Assembly: GCA_965249745.1 (NCBI GenBank)
Contig: OZ252252.1
Coordinates: 3,720,001-3,784,000, forward strand
Origin: JANYHH01 sp965249745
Lineage (GTDB): Bacteria; Deinococcota; Deinococci; Deinococcales; JAAFIG01
DNA: 64,000 nt
Direction: 5' to 3'
A model generated the notes under the pieces. That model was not told the DNA's origin and did not search any database. It was given only the letters and a program-made list of their open reading frames with translations. Numbering within the stretch: position 1 is the first letter of the stretch; each line of letters starts with the position of its first letter. A program made the translations under genes and the position numbers. Below are positions 52,600-61,571 of this stretch, piece by piece.

Positions 52600-53325
52600 T
52601 CAAGTACCGAATCGTCGCACGAACCCAATCACGTACACCGCCCCTTTACGGCATAACGCTTTCAACGGTTTCTCCACAAAACGGTCAAAGGTACGGTCAC
52701 ATGTCCAATTCATCCCGTCCAGGAAACGCTGATCCGCGAGTGCCTTGTACTTCGGAGCTTGCGTCTTGATATTCGAGATGTTGAAAACCTTCTTGTAATT
52801 GCGGTACGCGAAATCGTGCTGTACACATGCCTTAAACCAAACCACATCGAGCATCTTTTTGAGGAAAGCCGAAGGCTTGAACCACTTCGTGTAGCCGCTG
52901 CATCCATCGGTATTCCAATTGAACCACGCGTACCAACCCTTGCGGTAATTGGGATTCTGACGGATTGCCCAGAAGTTATCGAGCGGCGTTTGAATCATGT
53001 AGTTCACGAACGCCAGCCTCGAGCGAGCGGCTTGTGGAGCGATAGCTGAACCATCTTCCGGGGTCGGGGTTTCCACCGCGAAATCCGGATCGTCCGCAGG
53101 ATTTGTCAGCGCTCCCTCGAGTTCTTTCAGGGTGTCCGCGACCTCGGCATCGCTCGGGGCATCAGTGAATTCCGTCTGAGCGGACGTAACGAGACTGTCA
53201 CGGTCAGCTTCTGAAAGGGTGGGTTGCTCGATGACGGTGGGCGGCTGGGAACTCGGCGGATCGGGCGTGGTTGAACACGCGGCGAACATCAGCGTGAGGG
53301 CGGTGACGGCGAGCAACTGTTTCAT
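52600..53325 (-). CDS. Secreted lipoprotein with prokaryotic phospholipase A2 domain
   Basis: 241 residues. Signal ending FAAC (lipobox), then a Pro/Asp-rich linker to about 95. The C-terminal domain has FNWNTDGCSGY, then VWFKACVQHDFAYRNYKK, where DGCS is the calcium loop and the His-Asp pair the catalytic dyad of prokaryotic PLA2; two further cysteines (TCDRTF, LCRKGA) can pair with these. It should cleave the sn-2 ester of phospholipids. Being lipid-anchored is unusual for this mostly secreted family. Confidence 0.82.
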   Translation of the reverse strand: MKQLLAVTALTLMFAACSTTPDPPSSQPPTVIEQPTLSEADRDSLVTSAQTEFTDAPSDAEVADTLKELEGALTNPADDPDFAVETPTPEDGSAIAPQAARSRLAFVNYMIQTPLDNFWAIRQNPNYRKGWYAWFNWNTDGCSGYTKWFKPSAFLKKMLDVVWFKACVQHDFAYRNYKKVFNISNIKTQAPKYKALADQRFLDGMNWTCDRTFDRFVEKPLKALCRKGAVYVIGFVRRFGT

Positions 53326-53411
53326 AAAACCACCTCCTGCATTGCCTTGCGAGACTCACCCTAGTGGTGCATGGGGCGCGTCGGCGCGTGCCGGAAGTCA
53401 CGGCTCGAGCA

Positions 53412-54773
53412 CATGACTTCTGGCATCAGAGGAATTACACTGCGGCATGATCGATTGGGGGTCACTCGCACAAACCACGTTGCGGGCACGATGGGGCGAC
53501 AACGTCGCTTGCCAAGTTTCCGACACGCTGCGTGACCAAGGACGCAGCCGCGTGTACAGGCTTACCTTGAGTGGCACTCCAGTCAGCAGCGCCATCCTCA
53601 AGGTTTCGACAGGCGAGCAAGGCAGCCCATACGTGGTTGGCGACGATGCCCCAGGAACGCCGTTCGCGTGCTTTTGCAACGAACGGGCGGGCTGTGACAT
53701 GCTCGAGCCGTTGGGACTTGGACCTCGAGCCTTCGCCGACAGCGCAGAGCACGGGTTTCTGATCATGGAAGACCTGGGTGATGGCGTGAGCCTCGCAGAT
53801 TGCTTGACTGGCAATGACCCCGTGGTCAGCACCGACGCGCTCTTTGCTTACGCGCGTAGCCTAGGAGCGATGCACACCGCTACCCAAGGACAAGAGGCGC
53901 GCTGGCTCGAGTCTCGTGCGCGCATCGGGGGCTCGGCGATGCCCCAACGTGGTTACGCTTGGGTGCAGGACGTGGAACGGTTGAAAACCGTTCTGAGCCG
54001 GTATTCGATTGACTTATCCGTGGACTTGGATGCTGAACTGGCGACCATCGGACGCGCCCTTGAGGACCCTGGTGAGTACCTTGCGTTCACGCCAACGGAT
54101 TGCTGTCCGGACAATCACTTCTTGCGCGATGACCGGGTTGTCTTTTTCGATTGCGAATGGGCCACGATGCGCCACGCGTTGCTCGATGCCGCGTACCTGC
54201 TCGCGCCATTTCCGACGTGTTGGTGCACGAGCCAGCTACCCCAGAACTTGCCGCAACAGTTGATCGCGGCGTACCGCGAAGAATTTCCCGGCGGCGCGAA
54301 CTTCGAGGAGCAATTGACGTTGATGCTGGCAAGCTGGGTGATCGGCGCGTTTGTCTGGCCGTGGATGGGCAACTGGCAGGACGAGGACCGTGAGTGGGGA
54401 CTCGTCTCTGTGCGTCAGCGGCAACTACACCGCCTTGAAAACCTGCTGGCTCGAGCCAATTTGCAGAAAGTCTTGCCAGCACTTGGCCTCGTCCTAACAC
54501 AACTGCACGCAACACTGATCACGCAATGGTCAGGCGTTGAGCCGATGCCGCTGTACCCCGCTTATCAAGGTACAAATAAGTAGCTGCTTAAGCGGTTCCT
54601 GCGAGATGGGAAAAGCTCAGCAACGCATCGCGTAACCCCGCGAAAGCCCGTCGCGGCTTGCGTGAGCGACACGCATCCTCTGCGAACACCGCGTCACGCT
54701 TGTGATGACAGCGATTCTCAATCCCGCCCGAGTCAGTAGTATGGTAGTTGTACTCAGCGCATGACTTCTGGCA
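53412..54773 (+). repeat. 14-bp direct repeat before two adjacent genes
   Basis: CATGACTTCTGGCA occurs at 53412-53425 and 54760-54773, each shortly upstream of a rightward leaderless gene (53447 and 54809). In the first case it covers the -35 region. Confidence 0.6.
53447..54583 (+). CDS. Aminoglycoside phosphotransferase-like kinase
   Basis: 378 residues with a protein-kinase-like (APH) fold: SSAILKVSTG as the ATP lysine strand, FLIMEDLGDG as hinge, and the catalytic loop FTPTDCCPDNHFLRDDRVVF followed by FFDCEWA (metal Asp). In APH enzymes the loop is HxDxxxxN; here Asp and Asn are kept but the His is Thr. Substrate unknown. TACACT lies 5 nt before the ATG (leaderless). Confidence 0.8.
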   Translation: MIDWGSLAQTTLRARWGDNVACQVSDTLRDQGRSRVYRLTLSGTPVSSAILKVSTGEQGSPYVVGDDAPGTPFACFCNERAGCDMLEPLGLGPRAFADSAEHGFLIMEDLGDGVSLADCLTGNDPVVSTDALFAYARSLGAMHTATQGQEARWLESRARIGGSAMPQRGYAWVQDVERLKTVLSRYSIDLSVDLDAELATIGRALEDPGEYLAFTPTDCCPDNHFLRDDRVVFFDCEWATMRHALLDAAYLLAPFPTCWCTSQLPQNLPQQLIAAYREEFPGGANFEEQLTLMLASWVIGAFVWPWMGNWQDEDREWGLVSVRQRQLHRLENLLARANLQKVLPALGLVLTQLHATLITQWSGVEPMPLYPAYQGTNK

Positions 54774-54808
54774 CAGGCGCAGCCCATCCCATGGGACTAG
54801 GCTGAACC

Positions 54809-55978
54809 ATGCGCTCCCTGATGCTCGGTGGTCTGCCGCGCCCTGTGTGGTTGGCGCTCTGGCTCAGCGTCGCTCTGCTGGCGCTGCTGAACCTGCGCTC
54901 GGGTCGCCCCGGCTTGAACCGTCTCTCCGAACTCGAGTTGGTGCTCTGGGCGGCTGGGTATCTCGCGTTTGGCTTGGGCTTCTGGTGGGCAAGTCTCGAG
55001 CCGGGCGCACCCGGCTCACTCGGGGTGAGGGCGCGCCTCGGGTTGACGCTGGGGATGAGCGTCACGGTGATTGGTTTGGCAGCGATCATGCCGCAGTATG
55101 GCGGGCACGGGCAACTGCTCGTGATGACCGCTGCCCTCGCCGCCGCGCAACTCCCGATGGGTGCAGCCCTGGGATGGGTCGTCGCGCAGGGCATCGCGTT
55201 TGCGCTCGTATTACTCCCGAACGAGGGACTGGCGGGTGCGCTGTATCTTAGCCTCGCGTTCACGGTGGTCTGCGTCTTCGCGGTCGCGGCGGTGCGCGCC
55301 GTGGTGCGCGAGCGCCAAGCTCGCGAGGATTTAGCGCACATCAACGCTGAACTCGTCGCGGCGCGATCCAAGCTCGAGGCGGCGTCCCGGAACGCTGAGC
55401 GCGTCCGCATCGCCCGCGAGCTGCACGATCTCTTAGGGCATCACCTGACGGCGCTGAACCTTAACCTTGAGGCGGCGGAACACCTGATCCGCGACCCGGT
55501 GGGCTTGCAGCCCGTCGCTCGAGCGCACGCGGTTGCCCGATTGCTGCTGGCGGATGTGCGTGACGCGGTTGGGTCTATGCGCGACGCCGCACCGACCGAT
55601 CTGGCGACGGCTGGGCGGGCGCTGCTCGCGGACTTGCCGGGGTTGCAGGTTCACGTGAATTTCGACCCGGCGATGCCGCCCCTCGAGCCAGATCGCAGCC
55701 GCGCCCTGCTGCGCTGCCTTCAGGAAGTCGCCACGAACACCTTGCGGCACGCGGGCGCGAGTCAGCTTTGGGTGCGTCTCGAGGGCTGCTCGCAAGGCGT
55801 GCGACTCGAGGCACGCGACGATGGGCGTGGCGCGAACACTGTGCATCCCGGCAATGGATTGTGCGGGATGCGCGAACGGCTCGAGGGGCTGGGCGGCTCA
55901 CTCGAGGTGCAGACCGCGCCGGGTCAGGGGTTCGACGTGCGCGCTTGGTTGCCCGTGACCTCGCGGGGTGAGCGATGA
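54809..55978 (+). CDS. NarL-type sensor histidine kinase
   Basis: 389 residues. Five or six membrane segments in the first 170 residues with almost no periplasmic loop, so an intramembrane sensor like DesK/LiaS. Then HisKA_3 with RIARELHDLLGHHLTALNL (phospho-His), and an HATPase with EVATNTLRHAG and DDGRGAN. TAGGCT lies 5 nt before the ATG. The stop overlaps the response regulator gene (ATGA). Confidence 0.9.
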   Translation: MRSLMLGGLPRPVWLALWLSVALLALLNLRSGRPGLNRLSELELVLWAAGYLAFGLGFWWASLEPGAPGSLGVRARLGLTLGMSVTVIGLAAIMPQYGGHGQLLVMTAALAAAQLPMGAALGWVVAQGIAFALVLLPNEGLAGALYLSLAFTVVCVFAVAAVRAVVRERQAREDLAHINAELVAARSKLEAASRNAERVRIARELHDLLGHHLTALNLNLEAAEHLIRDPVGLQPVARAHAVARLLLADVRDAVGSMRDAAPTDLATAGRALLADLPGLQVHVNFDPAMPPLEPDRSRALLRCLQEVATNTLRHAGASQLWVRLEGCSQGVRLEARDDGRGANTVHPGNGLCGMRERLEGLGGSLEVQTAPGQGFDVRAWLPVTSRGER

Positions 55979-56631
55979 GTGCGATTCGCGTGGTTGTCGT
56001 GGACGATCAGACCCTCGTGCGCCAGGGCATCCTCAGCTTGTTGAGCCTCGCGGAGGACATTGAAGTGGTCGCCGAAGCCGACGGGGGCGAGGCTGCGCTG
56101 CGGGTGATTCCTGCGCTGCGCCCGGACGTGGTGCTTTTAGACGTGCGAATGCCAGACCTGAGCGGACTCGAGGTCATGGAGCGTCTCGCCTCGAGCGGCG
56201 AAGCACGTCCCACACTCGTGCTGACGACGTTTGACGACGACGAGGTGGTCTTCGCCTGCCTGCGCCTCGGGGCGCGTGGGTATCTGTTAAAAGACGTGTC
56301 GCTCGAGCGCTTGCTTGGGGCGATTCGCACGATTGCCGGGGGCGGCACGATGCTGCAACCGGCCCTGACCGACCGCGTGTTGCACCTCGCAGCGATGGGG
56401 GGTGGGACTCGAGGAATGAGCGAAGCACTGCTACGCCCGGAGACGCTGACCGAGCGCGAAACGGAAGTCCTGCGATTGATGGCGGGCGGGTACAGCAACC
56501 GCGAGATCGCCGATGGCACGGGCGTAGCGGAGGGTACGGTGAAGAACCACGTCTCGAGCGTGCTGGGGAAGCTCGGCGTGAGGGATCGCACGCGAGCGGT
56601 GTTGAAAGCGCTCGAGTTGGGCTTGATCTGA
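55975..56631 (+). CDS. NarL/FixJ-type response regulator
   Basis: 218 residues. Receiver domain with VVVDDQTLVRQG, phospho-Asp in VLLDVRMPD (about 54), and the switch Lys in GYLLKD. The C-terminal LuxR-type HTH is LTERETEVLRLMAGGYSNRE, then VAEGTVKNHVSSVLGKLGV. Partner of the kinase before it; targets unknown. Confidence 0.95.
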   Translation: MSAIRVVVVDDQTLVRQGILSLLSLAEDIEVVAEADGGEAALRVIPALRPDVVLLDVRMPDLSGLEVMERLASSGEARPTLVLTTFDDDEVVFACLRLGARGYLLKDVSLERLLGAIRTIAGGGTMLQPALTDRVLHLAAMGGGTRGMSEALLRPETLTERETEVLRLMAGGYSNREIADGTGVAEGTVKNHVSSVLGKLGVRDRTRAVLKALELGLI

Positions 56632-56653
56632 TGAGATGGACGCTCTCAAACCT

Positions 56654-56818
56654 TCAGATGCCTGAGCCGAGGCATTCGCCCAGCGTGCGCCCCATCTCGA
56701 GCAGCGGTTGAGCCTGGCTGCGCCTGCGACTGTGGACGGTGAGGTCGTGGCCAGCCTTAACGAGGTTCGCCGCCATGCGGCTGCCCATGATGCCCAGCCC
56801 CAGAAAACCAATCTGCAT
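56654..56818 (-). pseudogene. N-terminal stub of a 3-hydroxyisobutyrate dehydrogenase-like gene
   Basis: 54 codons: QIGFLGLGIMGSRMAANLVK, then AGHDLTVHSRRRSQAQPLLE and a premature stop. The Rossmann GLGIMG motif and the Arg after the second strand are intact, but normal proteins have about 290 residues. The rest is deleted up to the response regulator gene. Confidence 0.8.
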
Positions 56819-56827
56819 GATCCCCCT

Positions 56828-57196
56828 TTACGCGCTCGAGACTGAGTACACCTTGTTGGCGATCCTCCACCGACCCTCAACCTTGAGCAGCACGAAGTAA
56901 TCCGTGAAGATTTGCTCGCCGTGACGCAAGGTCGCCTTGACCATCGCTGCCGTGTTCGAGAAGTCAATCAAATCAACCGTGCGTTGGCGCTGTATTTCAT
57001 CCTCTGCCGGACGCCCGTCAAACAGGGCACAGTATTCATCCAACGACCACGACACGAATTGCCTGCCGCGCAGACCTTCGACGTGGGCGGTGGACAGGAA
57101 TGCTTCACGCATATGACGCGAGTCGCCCGTGTGATGACCGGTGAAGTAGTGCTGGATCGTCTCTCGGATCAGCGCGTGATCCTGTGATGCCAGCAT
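56828..57196 (-). CDS. NTF2-like (putative lumazine-binding type) protein
   Basis: 122 residues. LIRETIQHYFTGHHTGDSRH with MREAFLSTAHVEG and the end FTDYFVLLKVEGRWRIANKV fit the DUF4440/putative lumazine-binding branch of NTF2-like proteins. Starts 1 bp after the MerR gene stop, so co-transcribed. Confidence 0.8.
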   Translation of the reverse strand: MLASQDHALIRETIQHYFTGHHTGDSRHMREAFLSTAHVEGLRGRQFVSWSLDEYCALFDGRPAEDEIQRQRTVDLIDFSNTAAMVKATLRHGEQIFTDYFVLLKVEGRWRIANKVYSVSSA

Positions 57197-57197
57197 C

Positions 57198-58076
57198 TCA
57201 GCTCACCTTGATCTGCGACGGCGTGTGGCGCTGGCTGCCGATCACCTGATTTGACGTTTGAATCGGGCAAGCGAGTTCCACGCGGTAATCATCTGGGTCA
57301 GCGGTGTTCTCTGGGTGGAAGAGATAAATCTCTCGCATCGGGGCGAGGGGTTGAATCTTTCCCTGCTGCAACCAAACGTTTAGGACATGATACGCAGGAT
57401 CGAGTCCGCTTGCGCCCTCGTACGGTCCGGCGTGAACCGTGAACGCCACGTGGCTCGAGCCGAGCCAACGTTGCGCGACGCCGTCAGTTTCGGGGACGAT
57501 GGTGTTCGAGGGAACTGGTACACCCACCTCGACCTCCCACACGTCGCGGTCGTCCGGGCTGTGGTAGATCGCAAAACCGGGTCCAGCGGGGCGCACATCC
57601 GCGCGTCGCAGGTGATGGCTGAGGCGCCTCGAGGCGTTGTGGACGGACTGGCACACGCTCGCTGGCGGGCAGTTCAGGTGGAGGCTGATGTACGGCTGGG
57701 CGTCCACGCGCTTGACGAAGATCTCGTGCGCCGGAAAGGTGTCGCTCGAGGCAAGTTCATGGAGTTCGTCTAGCGCGAGAAGCTTCGCGCGGTGCTGCCG
57801 GATCAGTGCTGCCCGGTGAGCGTCGAGTTGAGAGCGGAAGGCAGCGGGATCGTGCAGACGCAGCAGTAGGCGGATATCCTCGAGCGGGAAACTGACTCGG
57901 CGCAGGAGATGAATCTTCTCGGCGTCCGCGAATTGACTGAGGCTGTAGTAGCGATACCCGGTCACTTCGTCCACGAAGGCTGGGCGAAGCAGGTGCTGCT
58001 CGTCGTAGAAGCGCAGTGTCTTGGCGGTCAACCGGGTGCGCTGAGAGAATTGACTGATCGAGAGGAGGTTGTTCAC
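57198..58076 (-). CDS. MerR-family regulator with GyrI-like effector domain
   Basis: 292 residues from GTG 58076 with AAGGTGA upstream. MerR HTH: SISQFSQRTRLTAKTLRFYD, a YRYYSLSQFADAEKIHLLRR second helix, then a coiled coil (about 85-115) and a C-terminal GyrI/Rob-like domain (about 135-280) with the late acid-containing segment YEGASGLDPAYHVLN. Binds cationic or hydrophobic compounds by analogy with BmrR. Its own promoter shows the expected 19-bp spacer dyad. An NTF2-like gene follows. Confidence 0.9.
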   Translation of the reverse strand: MNNLLSISQFSQRTRLTAKTLRFYDEQHLLRPAFVDEVTGYRYYSLSQFADAEKIHLLRRVSFPLEDIRLLLRLHDPAAFRSQLDAHRAALIRQHRAKLLALDELHELASSDTFPAHEIFVKRVDAQPYISLHLNCPPASVCQSVHNASRRLSHHLRRADVRPAGPGFAIYHSPDDRDVWEVEVGVPVPSNTIVPETDGVAQRWLGSSHVAFTVHAGPYEGASGLDPAYHVLNVWLQQGKIQPLAPMREIYLFHPENTADPDDYRVELACPIQTSNQVIGSQRHTPSQIKVS

Positions 58077-58093
58077 GGGTCACCTTGGATCTC

Positions 58094-58124
58094 AGTTTGC
58101 ACCTTCCAGTCGCTGGAAGGTCAA
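58094..58124 (-). promoter_or_regulatory. MerR-type long-spacer promoter
   Basis: On the minus strand -35 TTGACC (58119-58124) and -10 CAAACT (58094-58099) are 19 bp apart. The perfect dyad ACCTTCCAG-TCG-CTGGAAGGT (58101-58121) fills the spacer. This is the classic arrangement for untwisting activation by MerR proteins. Confidence 0.85.
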
Positions 58125-58330
58125 GCCGAACGGGTACATGGGTCAGCTAGAAGCAACACTGGACAGATCGGCTTGTGTCCTCGAGCAGTTCTAATCTGCG
58201 AAAGCTAAAAACTGCACAAATCTGGATTCAGCCCACTGTTCCAGAGAGATTTTTCATGGACTACCGACGTACTAGAAATCGCTCAATCCCACCCAACAAT
58301 GAGCTGACGTTTACTACCTACAGTGCAGCC

Positions 58331-59446
58331 ATGAAAACACCCGTAGCACTTACCTTGCTGCTCGCCGCTGCTATCACCTCGAGCCTCGCGCAACAATCCA
58401 ACGCCTCGCGTCCCTTCGACCTTCAAGCCCACCGGGGCGGATTGGGACTCGCGGTCGAAAGCACCTTGCTGAGCTTCGCCACCGGTCTCGAGACCGGAGT
58501 GACCACCCTCGAGTTGGACACCCAAGTCACGAAGGACGGCAAGGTCGTCGTCACGCATGACCGCAAGATTTCCGCTGCGAAATGCAAAGACACTGCATCT
58601 GCCGCACCAAACGATCCAGACTTCCCCTACGTCGGCAAATTCATCGTCAACCTGACGCTCGCCCAAGTCAAAACTTTGGATTGCGGCTCGCAGCGACTCG
58701 CGGACTTCCCGTTCCAACGCCTGATCCCCGGCATCACCATGCCGCAGCTAAGTGACGTCTTCGCGCTCGTCAAAGCCTACAAAGCCGACGGCGTGATGCT
58801 CAACATCGAAACCAAGGTCGAGGCGGGTGCGCCGAGCGAGACCGCGCCCCGTGAGGTCTTCGTCAAAACCGTCTTCGAGGAGATTCGCCGGTCGAACTTG
58901 CAAAAACAAGTCACGCTGCAAAGCTTCGACTGGGGCGCCTTGATGCTGGCGCGGCAACTCGAGCCGAGCTTACCGATTGTCGCGCTCACCAACGGACAGC
59001 AGTTCTTGCAGATGGGCGAAGCCGGTAAGTCCGCGTGGCTCGGCGGGCTGGACATTGATGACTTCGCCGGGGCGACCCTACAAAGTAAACTCGTCGCCGC
59101 CGCCAAATCGTTCGGCGCGAACACGATCTCCCCGGTTCACGGTGACCCGCAGAATGGCCGCTCCGGCACGCCGGGCTACGTGGCGTTCACGACGCCCGAG
59201 TTGGTCAGAGAGGCGCACGCGGCGGGCATCAAAGTCGTGCCGTGGACCGTGGACGACCGAGGGACGTACGAGAGCCTAATTGATGCGGGGGTGGACGGCA
59301 TCATCACCGATTACCCGAACATGCTGCGCGACACGTTGCAGCAGCGCGGTTTCAAACTGCCCGCGCAGTACAACCTCGAGCCGGGTGCGCTGTGTCAACT
59401 CATCAAGGCAGACCCCGCCAATAGCAGAGTCAGTTGCCCGCTGTAA
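58331..59446 (+). CDS. Secreted glycerophosphodiester phosphodiesterase
   Basis: 371 residues from ATG 58331. Signal peptide (about 1-20, ending SLA). The GDPD TIM barrel has QAHRGGLGLAVESTLLSF (first His, Arg and Glu), TLELDTQVTKDGKVVVTHD (Glu, Asp and second His), and the VDGIITDYP end. It hydrolyses glycerophosphodiesters to glycerol-3-phosphate outside the membrane. TACAGT lies 6 nt before the ATG. A 16-bp perfect palindrome centred on CTCGAG lies at 58482-58497. Confidence 0.9.
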   Translation: MKTPVALTLLLAAAITSSLAQQSNASRPFDLQAHRGGLGLAVESTLLSFATGLETGVTTLELDTQVTKDGKVVVTHDRKISAAKCKDTASAAPNDPDFPYVGKFIVNLTLAQVKTLDCGSQRLADFPFQRLIPGITMPQLSDVFALVKAYKADGVMLNIETKVEAGAPSETAPREVFVKTVFEEIRRSNLQKQVTLQSFDWGALMLARQLEPSLPIVALTNGQQFLQMGEAGKSAWLGGLDIDDFAGATLQSKLVAAAKSFGANTISPVHGDPQNGRSGTPGYVAFTTPELVREAHAAGIKVVPWTVDDRGTYESLIDAGVDGIITDYPNMLRDTLQQRGFKLPAQYNLEPGALCQLIKADPANSRVSCPL

Positions 59447-59566
59447 AGCGCTGCGAGTGCGTGAACACAACTGATTCAGGCTGGCGGAGATTCGTCGAAC
59501 CGACAAGATGTGTCCGCCGATTGCGGAGGTGGCTTCTCCAGCACGGGCAAGTGCGAATCAGTCGTC

Positions 59567-60457
59567 CTAGCTCGAGTCGCCGAGCAGTTCCGGCGTCACC
59601 CGCGCACCGACGAGTTCTCGGCTAGCGATGCATTCAGCGGCGACGCGACTGGCGAATGCGAGGCACGCACCCACGTTCAGTCCCGCCTTGTCTGCGACGT
59701 AAAAGCCAGACATGAACGCATCGCCCGCGCCATTCGTATCCACGACCTCTCCATCTGGCTTGACGGGTTGATCGAACCAAGTGCCGTCCTCGAGCAGCGC
59801 GGACGCGCCTCGAGCGCCATGTGTGGCGACGACCAGCCGCTTGCCGCTCGCAACGGTTTGGGTCATGAAGTTTCTCCAATCTGGCATCGCTTCAGAGCTG
59901 AAAAACACGACATCCGCCGCCTCGAGGTAATCCCAGTGGTAGGGATTTTGCCCGTCGTAGTCGTGCAGATCGCACCAGATGGGTTTCTCGTGCGCTCGAA
60001 TGCGTGGGATCAGAGCGCGACTCCAGTGGATGATGTCCAACATGACGACATCCGCTGCGAGGATAGCGGCATCGAAGGCCTCGAGGCTAACCTCGGGAGC
60101 GAAGGTGCGGGTCAGGGCAAAAATGGACAAGCGGTCGAATTTCGCGTTCATTAGGTTGACATGCTGCTCGGTGTGCACATCCGGCAGCTCAATGAGCGTC
60201 ACGCCAGCTTGATGCAAGCGAGCGCGGATTGCTGCGCCTGCTTGATCCGATCCGATTTGCGCCGCAAGTGTGACCGTGCAGCCGAGCGCGGCGAGATTCA
60301 AGGCTTTGCCCGCCGATGTCCCGCCCAGTGTTTGATAGCCCTCGCGGGCGAAGACCACGCCGGGTCGTGGATCGGGGAACTGCTCGAGATGCACAATAGT
60401 ATCGAAACTGGCTCCGCCAGCGATGAACACAGCGGGGGTTGAGGATCGGCTCTTCAT
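59567..60457 (-). CDS. PfkB-family carbohydrate kinase
   Basis: 296 residues from ATG 60457. FIAGGASFDTIVHLEQFPDP at the N-terminus, GGTSAGKALNLAALGC (sugar-binding Gly-rich motif) and VVDTNGAGDAFMSGFYVA (catalytic Asp, anion hole). It phosphorylates a sugar or nucleoside; the substrate is not resolved. The upstream NIPSNAP gene lies 28 bp away on the same strand. Confidence 0.9.
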   Translation of the reverse strand: MKSRSSTPAVFIAGGASFDTIVHLEQFPDPRPGVVFAREGYQTLGGTSAGKALNLAALGCTVTLAAQIGSDQAGAAIRARLHQAGVTLIELPDVHTEQHVNLMNAKFDRLSIFALTRTFAPEVSLEAFDAAILAADVVMLDIIHWSRALIPRIRAHEKPIWCDLHDYDGQNPYHWDYLEAADVVFFSSEAMPDWRNFMTQTVASGKRLVVATHGARGASALLEDGTWFDQPVKPDGEVVDTNGAGDAFMSGFYVADKAGLNVGACLAFASRVAAECIASRELVGARVTPELLGDSS

Positions 60458-60485
60458 GGTTCCCCGTGGGCTTGAGCGTAGGGAG

Positions 60486-60824
60486 TCATTTCGCGCGGGG
60501 TTCGCGCAAGGCATCCATGCGCGTTTCGTCAAGTTCCAATACGGTGTCGAGGTACGACTCGATGCACTCGAGAATCGCAGCTCGGGGACCGTCCCTCCAT
60601 TCAGCGCTGCCGTAAAGCGCGTCCTCTTCGCGTTGTCGCGCGTCAAGGCTGGCAAAGGCACGCATCAGGTACGCGCCATCGTCCTCGAGTGATGCGCCGA
60701 ACGCCACGACATCCACGTTCCAACGCTCGAGCAGCGGGCTGGCTTCACGTTGAAACAGTGTGAGGAAGTGATCGCGGCATTCGGGTTTCAAACGGTACGT
60801 GCGAATCTCGAGAATACGTTTCAT
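60486..60824 (-). CDS. NIPSNAP-family protein
   Basis: 112 residues. ILEIRTYRLKPECRDHFLTL, FGASLEDDGAYLMRAFASLD and the C-terminal ESYLDTVLELD helix match the NIPSNAP dimeric alpha-beta fold, related to ABM proteins. Function unknown. It starts the leftward two-gene unit with the PfkB kinase. Confidence 0.85.
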   Translation of the reverse strand: MKRILEIRTYRLKPECRDHFLTLFQREASPLLERWNVDVVAFGASLEDDGAYLMRAFASLDARQREEDALYGSAEWRDGPRAAILECIESYLDTVLELDETRMDALREPRAK

Positions 60825-60907
60825 CAGTTCCGAGTTTCGCCCGTTCGCACAGAGGAATCAAGACGGGGCTTGACGAATCTTCAGAACAGCCTTATTCTTC
60901 AAAATAA

Positions 60908-60923
60908 CTAAACGAACGTTTAG
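60908..60923 (+). promoter_or_regulatory. TetR operator
   Basis: CTAAACG-AA-CGTTTAG is a perfect dyad about 25 bp before the TetR start, of the TAAACGNNCGTTTA type common to AcrR-like autoregulators. Confidence 0.75.
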
Positions 60924-60947
60924 CAAGTTGTTTGAAAGGACAGTCTC

Positions 60948-61571
60948 TTGACCGCCACCAAACCACTCACTCGAGACGCCACCCGGACGCGCCACGCCAT
61001 CCTCGAGACTGCCACACGACTCTTCGGCGCTCGAGGTTTCGAGGGCGTGAGCATCGGTGAAATCGCCGACGCTGCGGGCGTCTCTCGTGCTACCCCCGTG
61101 TACTTCTACACCAACAAAGAGGGCTTGTGGCGAGGGGTCCTCGACGCCGCCAATCTCGAGGCACTCGAGGTCGCCCCGAGCGCTTTCGCTCGGCTTCGAG
61201 AATCAGCCGACCTGCCACAACTCGTTGAAGCCCTCGTGGATTCATTCCTCGAGTTCCTCGAGCGCAACCCGCTGTTCTTTCGGCTTGTGCAATGGTCAGA
61301 ACTTCAAGGCAACGGCGCGATCAACGAACTGCCCAGCCAATGGGACGCCATCGCCACAGCGGTCGAAACTGTGCGCGACGTGCTGAAGCGCCGAGGCGAC
61401 ACGACCCAAGACCCAAAACAAATGGTCATCAGCATCATCGCCCTGTGCAGCGCTCACCTCGTGTACGGGCAAACGCTCGGAACGCCGCTCGGGGTGGACG
61501 TGCGCGACCCCGCGTTTCTCGAGGAAAGAGCCGCGCACCTGAAAACCTTGTTGGTCGCGGTGCTGACCTGA
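60948..61571 (+). CDS. TetR-family regulator
   Basis: 207 residues from TTG 60948, with AAAGGACAG upstream. HTH: AILETATRLFGARGFEGVSI, then IADAAGVSRATPVYFYTNKE; a Pro in ATPVYFY is unusual (normally ATLYYHF). The C-terminal helical domain ends AAHLKTLLVAVLT. Autoregulation through the dyad at 60908 is likely. A degenerate copy of this C-terminus appears at 62180-62263. Confidence 0.88.
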   Translation: MTATKPLTRDATRTRHAILETATRLFGARGFEGVSIGEIADAAGVSRATPVYFYTNKEGLWRGVLDAANLEALEVAPSAFARLRESADLPQLVEALVDSFLEFLERNPLFFRLVQWSELQGNGAINELPSQWDAIATAVETVRDVLKRRGDTTQDPKQMVISIIALCSAHLVYGQTLGTPLGVDVRDPAFLEERAAHLKTLLVAVLT

